A stretch of 41,442 nt of DNA, taken from the NCBI RefSeq assembly GCF_001402945.1, contig NZ_LKBG01000220.1, positions 1 through 41,442 of the forward strand, read 5' to 3'. The notes under the pieces were generated by a model that saw nothing but the letters and a program-made list of their open reading frames with translations, was not told the origin of the DNA and made no database searches. Numbering within the stretch: position 1 is the stretch's first letter; every line of letters starts with the position of its first letter. This stretch comes from Acidiplasma aeolicum. GTDB lineage: Archaea > Thermoplasmatota > Thermoplasmata > Thermoplasmatales > Thermoplasmataceae. Shown piece after piece: positions 33,453 through 41,442 of this stretch. Both the position numbers and the translations under genes were made by a program.

Positions 33453-34040
33453 GTGACAAATATGATAGAGTTCTATGCAAAGGCTAAGTTGCCATCAAGA
33501 TTTGGTAATTTTGACATATATGTTTTCAAAAACGACGAAAATAAGGATCATGCTGTTATTGTTAACGGTGACATTTATGGCCGGGAAAATGTCCCCGTAA
33601 GAATACACAGCGAATGCCTCACAGGCGATATAATGGGTTCATTAAGATGTGATTGCCGTGATCAGCTTCTGACCTCACTTAAAATGATAGGCCAGAGCGA
33701 GTATGGCATGTTAATTTATCTCCGCCAGGAGGGCAGGGGTATTGGCCTCCTGAATAAGATAAAGGCATACAGCCTTGAGGATCAGGGGCTGGATACTGTG
33801 GAGGCAAATCTTGAACAGGGATTGCCGGCAGATGCACGTAATTATAATTTTGCTGTCGAGGTAATAAAATATTTTAAAATAAAATCGGTTGAACTCATAA
33901 CCAATAACCCGGAAAAGATTAAATTTTTGGAGGAAAATGGCATAAAAATATCCAAGAGAATACCAATAATTATAGAACCAAATGCTTTCGATAAATTTTA
34001 TCTTGAAACAAAAAAGGATAAAATGGGGCATCTACTTTAA
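33453..34040 (+). CDS. ribA: GTP cyclohydrolase II
   Basis: 195 residues, a stand-alone enzyme that opens GTP as the first step of riboflavin synthesis. Zinc ligands C55, C66 and C68 are in SEC...LRCDC, and the catalytic loop RQEGRGIGL begins at residue 91. No DHBP-synthase domain is attached. Most archaea use the unrelated GTP cyclohydrolase III, so a bacterial-type enzyme is of note though known in some lineages. The start may be the GTG at 33453 or the ATG at 33462. Confidence 0.92.
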   Translation: MTNMIEFYAKAKLPSRFGNFDIYVFKNDENKDHAVIVNGDIYGRENVPVRIHSECLTGDIMGSLRCDCRDQLLTSLKMIGQSEYGMLIYLRQEGRGIGLLNKIKAYSLEDQGLDTVEANLEQGLPADARNYNFAVEVIKYFKIKSVELITNNPEKIKFLEENGIKISKRIPIIIEPNAFDKFYLETKKDKMGHLL

Positions 34041-34055
34041 ATACAATTATTCTGG

Positions 34056-34087
34056 GTTAATCCAAATTAACTTTTTATATAAAGTTA
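34056..34087. promoter_or_regulatory. structured promoter of the heptose cluster
   Basis: Two overlapping dyads: GTTAAT-CCAA-ATTAAC (34056-34071) and TAACTTT-TTATAT-AAAGTTA (34068-34087). The TATA box (TTTATATA, 34074-34081) lies at the centre of the second and about 22 nt before the ATG at 34100, so a protein bound here would cover the TATA box. Confidence 0.5.
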
Positions 34088-34099
34088 CCATCACTTACC

Positions 34100-35020
34100 A
34101 TGGATATTAGGAATAAGGAAATATTAATAACTGGTGGTGCAGGTTTTATAGGTTCAAATCTTGTTCACAGGCTTTATAAGGATAATCATGTGTATGTCAT
34201 GGATGACCTTCAAACAGGTTCCATGAGCAATTTGAATGATATTTTGCCAGATATAGATTTTATAAAGGACAGGGTTGAGAATATAAATAATTACTGCCTT
34301 GATGTTGATTATATTTTCCATATAGGTATTTACTCATCATCGCCCATGTACCGCAATAACCCACTTTTAATAGGAAATGCCATAAATGATATGATAAAGA
34401 TACTTGAACTGGCAAAGAAAAATAAATCAAAAATAGTATATGCATCAACATCCTCAATTTATAATGAAATAAAACCGCCTCATTCTGAAAATGTCATTCC
34501 AAAGGTTACCGATTATTATACCGAGGCAAGAATTGCCATGGAAAGGGTTGCCGAGCTTTATGATAAGCTCTATGGAATGGATGTATCAGCCATGAGATTC
34601 TTTTCAATATATGGATATCACGAGAAATCCAAAAAAATCTTTGCAAACCTGGTATCACAGTTTCTATGGGATATACATGACGATATACAGCCCGTACTTT
34701 ACGGCGATGGGGAGCAGAGAAGGGACTTTGTGTTTGTCGATGATGTTGTTGATGCCCTGACCCTTGCGGCATTAAATAACCATGGATTCAATGTCTACAA
34801 TGTTGGTACTGGTAAAAATTATTCATTAAACCAGCTCGTTGATATACTTAATAAACACCTTAAAAAGAATGTGAAACCAAAATACATAGAGATGCCAATA
34901 AAAAATTACGTGCATGAAACGCTTGCAGACACCAAAAAGGCTGAGGAAAGAATAGGCTTTAAGGCGAAGGTTTCACTGGATGAGGGCATAGATAAATTAA
35001 TTGAATATTACAAGTATTAA
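34100..35020 (+). CDS. NAD-dependent sugar epimerase/dehydratase (extended SDR)
   Basis: 306 residues with the Rossmann motif TGGAGFIGSN (11-20), a STSSIYNE strand (about 116-123), and the C-terminal sugar-nucleotide part including GDGEQRRDFVFVDDVV and NVGTGK. The catalytic tyrosine is Y140, but the usual YxxxK lysine is Arg (Y140-T-E-A-R144). Related proteins are UDP-glucose 4-epimerases and heptose epimerases. The next gene (HddA-type kinase) starts 1 nt after the stop and GmhA lies convergent beyond it, so action on a heptose nucleotide is possible. The exact substrate is not shown by sequence. Confidence 0.8.
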   Translation: MDIRNKEILITGGAGFIGSNLVHRLYKDNHVYVMDDLQTGSMSNLNDILPDIDFIKDRVENINNYCLDVDYIFHIGIYSSSPMYRNNPLLIGNAINDMIKILELAKKNKSKIVYASTSSIYNEIKPPHSENVIPKVTDYYTEARIAMERVAELYDKLYGMDVSAMRFFSIYGYHEKSKKIFANLVSQFLWDIHDDIQPVLYGDGEQRRDFVFVDDVVDALTLAALNNHGFNVYNVGTGKNYSLNQLVDILNKHLKKNVKPKYIEMPIKNYVHETLADTKKAEERIGFKAKVSLDEGIDKLIEYYKY

Positions 35021-35021
35021 A

Positions 35022-35993
35022 ATGATAATAACAAAAACTCCTCTAAGAATCGGGTTTGTTGGCGGGGGTACAGATATACCGGCATATTACAGGAATTATG
35101 GCGGTGCACTTATCTCTGCTGCAATAAATAAATATATTTATATAATAGTTAATAAGAAATTTGATTCAAAGATAAGGATTTCATATTCTCAGACTGAAAT
35201 AGTGGATAGGATTGATGAAATAAAGCACCCATCTGTTAGGGAGGCATTAAGATTTTTAAATATAGATGGTGGCATTGAAATACTTAGCATTTCGGATATA
35301 CCATCTCATGGTACTGGCCTTGGGTCAAGCTCCACATTCCTCGTTGGCCTGTTAAATGCCCTTCATGCATATAAATCAGAGTACGTTACAAGGGAGGAAC
35401 TGGCATCCGAGGCTGTTAAAATAGAAAGGGAAATACTTAGGGAGGCAGGAGGAAAACAGGATCAGTATATGGCTGCCTTTGGTGGAATAAACATGCTTAA
35501 TTTTAATGAAAATGAAAGCGTAAATGTTAATCCAGTTGCCCTTAGTATTGATATGCTGGAGAAATTGAGATCAAATATTGCATTTTTGTATACTGGAATA
35601 AACAGGAAATCCCCTGAAATACATACAGACATGGAAAAACAGATAAATGAACATCTTGACGCATACCACGAAATGAAAAGATTAACCCGTGATTTTTATG
35701 ATGCCCTTTATAGGATGGACATAAATTCCATGGGGGAAATTCTTGATAGAAACTGGTCACTTAAAAAATCACTATCTTCAAGGATATCAAACAAAGAAAT
35801 AGATGATCTTTATGCCATGGCAAAATCTGCCGGTGCACTTGGTGGTAACCTTATAGGAGCCGGTGGGGGTGGTTTTCTGGTTTTTATAGTCGGGGATGAT
35901 AAAAAAAGTAACGTTGTGAGAACCCTTGGGCTCCGTGAAATGGATTTTGATTTCGATTTTGAGGGTTCAAGAATAATATATTTTTCAAAATAA
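35022..35993 (+). CDS. hddA: HddA-type heptose-7-phosphate kinase (GHMP family)
   Basis: 323 residues from the ATG at 35022. Motif 1 TPLRIGFVGGGTDIPAYYRN, phosphate loop PSHGTGLGSSST (94-105) and a canonical third motif GAGGGGFLVF mark the HddA branch. In bacteria HddA phosphorylates D-glycero-D-manno-heptose 7-phosphate, and GmhA, encoded next door, makes that compound from sedoheptulose 7-phosphate. The paired genes make this substrate likely. Seven extra N-terminal codons of the longer frame overlap the epimerase stop and are rejected. Confidence 0.82.
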   Translation: MIITKTPLRIGFVGGGTDIPAYYRNYGGALISAAINKYIYIIVNKKFDSKIRISYSQTEIVDRIDEIKHPSVREALRFLNIDGGIEILSISDIPSHGTGLGSSSTFLVGLLNALHAYKSEYVTREELASEAVKIEREILREAGGKQDQYMAAFGGINMLNFNENESVNVNPVALSIDMLEKLRSNIAFLYTGINRKSPEIHTDMEKQINEHLDAYHEMKRLTRDFYDALYRMDINSMGEILDRNWSLKKSLSSRISNKEIDDLYAMAKSAGALGGNLIGAGGGGFLVFIVGDDKKSNVVRTLGLREMDFDFDFEGSRIIYFSK

Positions 35994-36052
35994 TTTTTAT
36001 ATTAAACTTAAATCTAATCCATATAGATTGATAAAAAATTATAATGATTAGT

Positions 36053-36601
36053 TTAATAATGATCATCTATAACTGCGCATATCATATGAATGGCTGTTAT
36101 ATGAATTTCCTGTATTATAGATGTTTTATTCGATTTTGCAATAAAAACCTCCCTGCATATATCTTTTAATTTTCCACCAGATATGCCAGTCATTCCAACT
36201 GTATATGCACCAAGTGTATTCGCAGCATTAATTCCCTCCAAAACATTCCTTGAATTACCTGAGGTGCTTATGCCTATTACGGTGTCATTTTTACCAGAAA
36301 GTGCCAGAACCTGTCTTGAAAATACCGAATTATAATCATAATCATTGGCTATTGCCGTAAGTGAGGATGTATTTGTTGTTAATGCTATGGCAGGCAGGGG
36401 TTTTCTCTCCTTTAGAAAATGCCCGGTTAGTTCGGCAACAAAGTGCTGTGAATCGGCCGCTGACCCACCATTGCCAAAAACTATTAATTTTCCCCCATTA
36501 TCAAATGACTCAATAATTTTTTGTGCAATTCTCATTATCTGGAATTCATCAATTGCCTGACGTGCTATGACGCCCTCCTCTATATAATCCTTAAAATCCA
36601 T
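36053..36601 (-). CDS. gmhA: sedoheptulose-7-phosphate isomerase GmhA
   Basis: 182 residues, single SIS domain. FGNGGSAADSQHFVAELTGHF (44-51 phosphate site, E57 metal ligand) and the C-terminal QEIHITAIHMIC with the metal-binding His are the GmhA pattern, more specific than for general SIS proteins. Converts sedoheptulose 7-phosphate to D-glycero-D-manno-heptose 7-phosphate. Convergent with hddA, 59 nt apart. A TATA-like TTTATATA on the minus strand (about 36614-36622, within an AT run to 36630) serves as promoter. Confidence 0.87.
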   Translation of the reverse strand: MDFKDYIEEGVIARQAIDEFQIMRIAQKIIESFDNGGKLIVFGNGGSAADSQHFVAELTGHFLKERKPLPAIALTTNTSSLTAIANDYDYNSVFSRQVLALSGKNDTVIGISTSGNSRNVLEGINAANTLGAYTVGMTGISGGKLKDICREVFIAKSNKTSIIQEIHITAIHMICAVIDDHY

Positions 36602-36711
36602 GCAGAGTAATAGTATATAAATATATATTTAATTGCTTTTTTAATATATATTAATCATAACATTATATTTTTATAGATTAGCTTCTCTAAACCTAACCGG
36701 ATTTATTATAA

Positions 36712-37971
36712 TTAATTATTTTTTATCAGTTCTGGTTTTAAATTCACAACCTTAAAAAAGATAATTATTGCACCTATAAAATAGAATAATGATGATATTT
36801 CAAAAAGCCTTACATACGCAATTAATTTTTGACCACCAAAAATAAAAAGAATAAATCCATAGACCATTGGAGAGAATGCCTCACCAATGCCTGTGGAAAA
36901 TGAAAATAATGACATAAATCTTCCGGCGCTGCCTCTGGGTACAACATAGCTAATATAAGAATTTGACATTGAAAAATAATTTCCAAATGTTATGCCAAGT
37001 ACCGAACCAATAATTAAAAAGAGATAAAAGCTTCTTACAAATATTATCATCAGAACGCTTATACCGCCAATTACAGGAAGTATAAAAATGAAAAAGTCCT
37101 TGCCAATTTTATCGGATATGAACCCTATTAATACAGCGGATATGGCCGACACCGTTAATATTATAAGGCCGGCAATTGCCACATATATCGCACTATTTTT
37201 TATATTAAGTATATATTCGAAATAATAAAACTCAAAGAATGTTAATCCAGAGCTGCCAATAATTATAAAAAAATTTGATATGGACATCCACTTAAATTTT
37301 TGTTGATTGGCAATTTTTTTAAATAATTTTGAAAAGTGAAAAAAAATTTTATCTGCATTTGATCTGTAATCCTCATTTCTGATGGTATTTACAGTGAATA
37401 ATGTTGTAATAAATAATGATAAGATAATTGCCATTAATGCAAGATTCAATTTATTATAACCAAGCAGCAGGCCTGAAATGCCAAAACCAAGTGCGGTTCC
37501 AATTAATGTAAAAAATCCACTTATGCCGGATGATGTCCCCCTCTGATAATCCGGTATAATATCCCTAACCAATGGTAAATATGATCCGTATGCCATATTT
37601 GACCCTATTTCTATCAATATATAAACAATTAAAATTGATATAATTGAAGAATGAAAAATAATGAAGTATATTAATGATGCCAGCGTGATTGCCGATCCCA
37701 GCATTATAAATGGCCTTCTCCTTCCAAATCTTGTTTCAAGGCTGTCTGTTGTTATTCCCGCAAAAACATTAAATGATATTCCTATTATTATGCCTGCAAA
37801 CGCTATAATGCCCAGATATAATGATTGTGCATTCTGCGCAACCATTCTTGCTATAAGGAAGGGCAAAAACAATGATTCAAAAGAAATCCATAAATAATTA
37901 TTGCCAAGGTAAATAGAATTCATACCAAATATATATTTAAAGGATTTCCTGGAATACTTTTCCATAAACAT
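36712..37971 (-). CDS. MFS sugar transporter, paralogue A
   Basis: 419 residues, 12 helices. FGRRRPFIMLG between helices 2 and 3 is close to the GRRRPF signature of GPH/sucrose-type sugar:cation symporters. The N-terminus (GMNSIYLGNNYLWISFESL) is nearly the same as that of the transporter at 38817 (GMNSIHIGTNFLWISFESY), so the two are paralogues. The second ATG (37965) is better placed against the TATA region at about 37980-37990. Confidence 0.85.
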   Translation of the reverse strand: MFMEKYSRKSFKYIFGMNSIYLGNNYLWISFESLFLPFLIARMVAQNAQSLYLGIIAFAGIIIGISFNVFAGITTDSLETRFGRRRPFIMLGSAITLASLIYFIIFHSSIISILIVYILIEIGSNMAYGSYLPLVRDIIPDYQRGTSSGISGFFTLIGTALGFGISGLLLGYNKLNLALMAIILSLFITTLFTVNTIRNEDYRSNADKIFFHFSKLFKKIANQQKFKWMSISNFFIIIGSSGLTFFEFYYFEYILNIKNSAIYVAIAGLIILTVSAISAVLIGFISDKIGKDFFIFILPVIGGISVLMIIFVRSFYLFLIIGSVLGITFGNYFSMSNSYISYVVPRGSAGRFMSLFSFSTGIGEAFSPMVYGFILFIFGGQKLIAYVRLFEISSLFYFIGAIIIFFKVVNLKPELIKNN

Positions 37972-37995
37972 GGATACATTAAATATAAAATAATT

Positions 37996-38745
37996 TTACC
38001 AATTTTTATAGAATAATAAATACCGGTACTCTTCATTGTTTGAATTGTGATTTTTATATTTCCTTATAAATGATGGATTTCCAAAAATTTTTCTAATGTA
38101 TTCACTGTCATAAAAATTTAATAGATACTTACCAGAAATGCTTTTTAATAATTTATGCAATCTTTTATAATCACTGTCTGAAAAATTGTGATTATACCAG
38201 CTTTTACTGGGATATGGCGGATCCATATAAAAAAATGCGTCCCTGCCATTGTAATGATCTATTAATGATGAAAAATCCATATTTTCAATAAGCCAGTTTT
38301 TAATGTCATTATGAACATCATAAAGATTTTCAAGTTTTTTTATAAATTGTGTATAAATGGATTTCTCCCGGGTGGCATAGGAATTTCCCATACCGCCAAA
38401 TGATATATTAAGCCTTACAAATAAATTTGCAGCAGATATTAATCTATCATTGCCATCACTAAAATTTTCCCTCTTTATATATTCCTGAAGGTTATCAGGA
38501 CTTTTTGATATTTCACTCAGATAGTTATAAAGTTCAAAGAAATGAGCTTTTGCCTCAATAAAAAAATTGTACATATTAAAATCTATATCATTGTAAATCT
38601 TATGACTGGCATTAACATTTAATATAACGTTCCCTGAACCACCAAAAACGTCTATAAATATATCCGAACCAGAGGATCTAAAAACATTTTCTATATCTTT
38701 TATTGAAACATTCTTCCCCCCGGGATATTTAAATAGCCTGAACAC
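37996..38745 (-). CDS. D12-class DNA adenine-N6 methyltransferase
   Basis: 249 residues, Dam-like. KYPGGK (6-11) forms part of the SAM pocket, IDVFGGSGN (31-39) is motif I, and MDPPYP (174-179) is the catalytic motif IV. The start is GTG. No endonuclease gene is adjacent: both neighbours are sugar transporters. It is therefore a solitary methyltransferase in this window. Target sequence unknown. Its predicted TATA box is part of a large dyad (38744-38782). Confidence 0.85.
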   Translation of the reverse strand: MFRLFKYPGGKNVSIKDIENVFRSSGSDIFIDVFGGSGNVILNVNASHKIYNDIDFNMYNFFIEAKAHFFELYNYLSEISKSPDNLQEYIKRENFSDGNDRLISAANLFVRLNISFGGMGNSYATREKSIYTQFIKKLENLYDVHNDIKNWLIENMDFSSLIDHYNGRDAFFYMDPPYPSKSWYNHNFSDSDYKRLHKLLKSISGKYLLNFYDSEYIRKIFGNPSFIRKYKNHNSNNEEYRYLLFYKNW

Positions 38746-38782
38746 GCCAGGATATTATATTAAAATATAATAAAATTGGCGT
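38744..38782. promoter_or_regulatory. nested dyad in the dam/MFS divergent promoter
   Basis: Outer arms ACGCCA / TGGCGT (38744-38749 and 38777-38782) enclose inner arms TATTATATT / AATATAATA (38753-38761 and 38764-38772), nearly concentric. The right inner arm coincides with the expected methyltransferase TATA box, and the left outer arm reaches its GTG. The MFS TATA (TTAATATAG, 38786-38794) is just beyond. It looks like an operator controlling both genes. Confidence 0.5.
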
Positions 38783-38816
38783 ATGTTAATATAGTCTAAT
38801 AATATCAAAGCATTAA

Positions 38817-40037
38817 ATGCAGGAAAAAAGAAGCCCGGAATACCTTATTGGCATGAATTCAATTCATATTGGAACGAATTTTCTATGGATTTCATTTGAA
38901 TCATATATACTGCCAATAGAACTCATAAATTTTGTAAACAACAGCCTTTTTCTGGGTTTCATAGCATTTATAGGCACTGCTGCAGGGGTCTTTATAGGCT
39001 TAATTTCAGGAACTGCCAGCGATAAATACACATTCCTATGGGGAAGACGGGGGCCGTACATAATTATAGGTGTTATATTAACAGTTTTTTCAATTTTTCT
39101 GGATGAGGTAATGAAAATAAATGTTTTTGGAATATTGATAGGGTATATAATGATACAGATATCATCGAATATATCTGTTGGTGCATACCAGCCATTATTT
39201 GTGGATTTTTTGCATAAAGATGAGAGGGGTGCGGCAGCAGGCATAAATGGTTTATTCATTTTAATTGGTTCCGCCATGGGCTATGCAGTTACCGGATATT
39301 TTATAACAGTTGGAAAAACAATATATGGCCTGATTGTTATATCCGCTGTTCTGATATTTACAGGGATATTAACAACCGGTACCATAAAAAAGGATGATTC
39401 TGTTATTGTTCATTCAAGGGAGAGACTATTCAAAATTTTTATGGACATATTTAATCTAAAAAAGGGCATAAAAAGTTATATTTATGTGGTTTTAGGCAGT
39501 TTTATGGTTTTTTCAGGTGTTGTTGGGTTATCATTTTTCGAACTTTATTTTTTTAAATACATACTTAATTATTCAAATCCAGCATATTATGTATCAATTG
39601 CCGGTATAGTTGTTTTGGTGGTTTCCGCACTGGCATCTGTTGTTTTTGGAATATTTTCTGATCGCGTTGGCAGGGTGAAAATGCTTCTATTTACAACATT
39701 GATTGGCTCTCTTGCCATGTTTTTGATACCAGAATTTGAAAAATTTACATACTTCTTAATATTTGGATCAATGATAGGGATATCCTACGGAATATTTATG
39801 AGTGTCTCAAAAGCCCTGGCCAGCGACATGTCCCCAAGAGAGGAGGCTGGAAAGTTTATGGCATATTATAATATTGCCACCGGAGGGGCATCATCAATTT
39901 CACCCCTTATATATGGTTTGATACTTTTTTTCGTCAAATCCTATTCACTTGGATTCAAACTGGTATTTTATACTGCAGGAATTTTTTTTATCATGGGATT
40001 TTTACTATTTTTATATGTTAAAATTAGTGACCAATAA
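38817..40037 (+). CDS. MFS sugar transporter, paralogue B
   Basis: 406 residues, 12 helices, paralogue of 36712-37971. The helix 2-3 loop reads WGRRGPYIIIG, a variant of the GRRRPF signature, and SDRVGRVKML is the second-half repeat. Likely a proton-coupled sugar symporter; the sugar is unknown. A TATA at 38786-38794 lies about 27 nt before the ATG, so it is probably leaderless. Confidence 0.85.
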   Translation: MQEKRSPEYLIGMNSIHIGTNFLWISFESYILPIELINFVNNSLFLGFIAFIGTAAGVFIGLISGTASDKYTFLWGRRGPYIIIGVILTVFSIFLDEVMKINVFGILIGYIMIQISSNISVGAYQPLFVDFLHKDERGAAAGINGLFILIGSAMGYAVTGYFITVGKTIYGLIVISAVLIFTGILTTGTIKKDDSVIVHSRERLFKIFMDIFNLKKGIKSYIYVVLGSFMVFSGVVGLSFFELYFFKYILNYSNPAYYVSIAGIVVLVVSALASVVFGIFSDRVGRVKMLLFTTLIGSLAMFLIPEFEKFTYFLIFGSMIGISYGIFMSVSKALASDMSPREEAGKFMAYYNIATGGASSISPLIYGLILFFVKSYSLGFKLVFYTAGIFFIMGFLLFLYVKISDQ

Positions 40038-40044
40038 TTATCTT

Positions 40045-40791
40045 TTAAGGTTTTTTGCCAGTTATAATAATCCACTTTTTTAGAAATGTGTTATTTTCCC
40101 ATTTTATATAGTCTCTAAATGGACCGGAATTTATTATATAATTATAGCTATCCAGGCCCTCAATTGAGTTTTCTCTAACTGGATATATCCACTGTGCAAA
40201 CGATATTCTTCTTTCATATATATGGTACTTAATATCATAAAAACCTGCATCCTTTAATAATTTAATCCAGCCCTCTGGAGATTCAGCAGCCATATGGGAA
40301 TTATCCCGTATATTTTCAAGCCGGTTTAAATAATTAATATAATTTTGGTCACAGGTCATATCATCTATGCCTATCATGCCACCGGATTTAAGTGTTCTAT
40401 ATGACTCATCTATAAATTTTGCCTTGTCCAGAAAATGATGTGGTGCCCTCCTTGATGTTATAATATCAAAATTAGAGTCATCAAATGGCATTGATTCAGC
40501 GCTTCCCTTTATTGTTACAATATTCTGCACACCGTACTTATCAGCAAGTTTGGACGTTTCCTTAAGCATGTTTTCTGCAATATCCATGGCATATACTATA
40601 TCAATTTTACGTGCAAGCCTTAAGCCAGTAAATCCTGTTCCGGTTCCAACATCGAGTCCTTTCATATTTGAATTTAAATTTAAGCTTTCAATTAAAATAT
40701 CAAGGTCACTGTCCTCAGCATGGGACCTGCTCTGAGAGTATTTCTCGGCATTGGCATTGAAAAATTTCTTCGCCCTACCATATCCCTCCAT
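40045..40791 (-). CDS. SAM-dependent methyltransferase (UbiE-like, methyltransferase 11)
   Basis: 248 residues from the ATG at 40791, chosen because a TATA-like TTATATAG (minus strand, about 40812-40819) is centred about 26 nt before it; the longer frame from 40806 adds five residues. Motif I LDVGTGTGFTGLRLA, acidic YAMDIAENML, SAESMPFDDSNFDII and LKSGGMIGIDD are the class I pattern of small-molecule methyltransferases. The substrate is unknown. It ends 7 nt from the convergent MFS gene. Confidence 0.8.
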   Translation of the reverse strand: MEGYGRAKKFFNANAEKYSQSRSHAEDSDLDILIESLNLNSNMKGLDVGTGTGFTGLRLARKIDIVYAMDIAENMLKETSKLADKYGVQNIVTIKGSAESMPFDDSNFDIITSRRAPHHFLDKAKFIDESYRTLKSGGMIGIDDMTCDQNYINYLNRLENIRDNSHMAAESPEGWIKLLKDAGFYDIKYHIYERRISFAQWIYPVRENSIEGLDSYNYIINSGPFRDYIKWENNTFLKKWIIITGKKP

Positions 40792-40885
40792 GACTATAGT
40801 TATCATAATTAACTATATAAAACCAATCTGGCAGGTATTTTTCCGCTGCATAGATTTATTTATATGTATATATTATAATATAAAT

Positions 40886-41442
40886 ATGTATAACGATTAT
40901 TTGGAAATACTTAATGAACTAAAGAATAATAACAAAAACTATGCTATTGCAACAGTAATAAGTTCAACAGGTTCATCCATAGCAAAACCCGGATTCAGGC
41001 TGATAGTTTCTGAAAACAGGATTATTGCGGGCACGCTTGGGAGCAGAAAAATGGATTCCTATGTTCTTGATGCCTGCAATGAAAGCATAAATAAAAATAT
41101 GACAAAGAATATTTCAATTGGGCTTGATAAGAATAATAAAATTTATGATTATAACATGGATACAACCTGCGGTGGTGTAATAAATATATTCATAGAACCA
41201 TTTTATAACAGCCAGAGAATTATAATATTAACAGAATCGGATGATGATGAGATTTATTTAAACATAAAAAAGATTGCAGATATAATTAAAATAAATTTAT
41301 TGAAAATAAATACTGAAAATGAAAAGCTGGAGGAAAAACTTAATGATATTGATTTAAAAAATTCTTATTTCATACTGCTCACTAAGAACGAAAAGGAAAT
41401 AGAATATCTTTCATACATACTTAAAAGGGAACACAAATATAT
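40886..41442 (+). CDS. XdhC/CoxI-family protein, 3' end outside the window
   Basis: 185 codons to the edge, no stop reached. The opening helix then AIATVISSTGSSIAKPGFRLIV with GTLGSRKMD, and TTCGGVINIFIEP near residue 93, are the XdhC pattern; the Cys in CGG is the one thought to handle sulfur. XdhC proteins insert or sulfurate the molybdenum cofactor of xanthine-dehydrogenase or CO-dehydrogenase-type hydroxylases. A TATA-like TTTATTTATAT (about 40855-40865) lies about 26 nt before the ATG. A molybdenum hydroxylase may lie beyond the right edge. Confidence 0.8.
   Translation, partial: MYNDYLEILNELKNNNKNYAIATVISSTGSSIAKPGFRLIVSENRIIAGTLGSRKMDSYVLDACNESINKNMTKNISIGLDKNNKIYDYNMDTTCGGVINIFIEPFYNSQRIIILTESDDDEIYLNIKKIADIIKINLLKINTENEKLEEKLNDIDLKNSYFILLTKNEKEIEYLSYILKREHKY

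Noticed and set aside
1-41442. CRISPR arrays, tRNA or rRNA genes, insertion sequences and phage genes
   Set aside because: I looked for regular direct repeats, cloverleaf-like segments, transposase motifs and terminal repeats and found none. A tRNA scan would be needed to exclude an intron-containing tRNA.

Overview
The window looks like a piece of a Thermoplasmatales chromosome, most likely Picrophilus or a close relative. The grounds are low GC (mid-30s percent by eye, with heavy ATA/AGG/AGA codon use), archaeal information-processing genes (Rpo7, Spt4, S24e, S27ae, GTP-dependent dephospho-CoA kinase), a LysW-based lysine operon, very tight packing with many overlapping gene ends, and TATA boxes centred about 26 nt before many start codons. 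That last pattern implies leaderless mRNAs, with GGAGG/GGTGA ribosome sites used mainly inside operons. The species call is an inference; no rRNA is present. I recognised no tRNA, rRNA, CRISPR array or insertion sequence.

Layout. 1-2.3 kb: hemE and asnS. 2.4-4.4 kb: a small zinc-binding protein, then the operon rpo7-spt4-DPCK-rps24e-rps27ae on the minus strand. 4.45-5.05 kb: a gene-poor stretch holding the decayed remains of an MFS transporter. 5.06-10.5 kb: hemB, then a glycosylation/membrane region (GT-C-like membrane protein, a GtrA protein with a truncated GT2 domain, a GRAM-like/zinc-ribbon protein, a GT2 protein and a small membrane protein). 10.7-13.0 kb: an unknown protein, an MIT-AAA ATPase of the Vps4/CdvC type and an ESCRT-III (Snf7/CdvB)-like protein, possibly followed by a tiny ORF. 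13.2-18.3 kb: lysW-lysY-lysZ-lysJ-lysX-lysK. 18.3-25.2 kb: a fatty-acid beta-oxidation cluster (HCDH/enoyl-CoA hydratase fusion, acyl-CoA synthetase, thiolase and two acyl-CoA dehydrogenase subunits). 25.2-34 kb: housekeeping genes (AMMECR1, DUF998, purC, a GHMP kinase, ppa, an MFS transporter, folD, a methyltransferase, ribA) and three small unknowns. 34.1-36.6 kb: a sugar-nucleotide/heptose cluster (SDR epimerase, HddA-type kinase, GmhA). 36.7-40.0 kb: two paralogous MFS sugar transporters flanking a solitary D12-class adenine methyltransferase. 40.0-41.4 kb: another methyltransferase and the start of an XdhC-family gene.

The most interesting items are: (1) the compact ESCRT-III/Vps4 membrane-remodelling module with an uncharacterised leading gene; (2) two adjacent acyl-CoA dehydrogenases whose sequence motifs are lost in complementary fashion, predicting an obligate heteromer; (3) a predicted heptose-phosphate pathway in an archaeon; and (4) several dyad-symmetric sequences in promoters (lys operon, beta-oxidation divergon, ribA, heptose operon, dam/MFS divergon) that look like operators.
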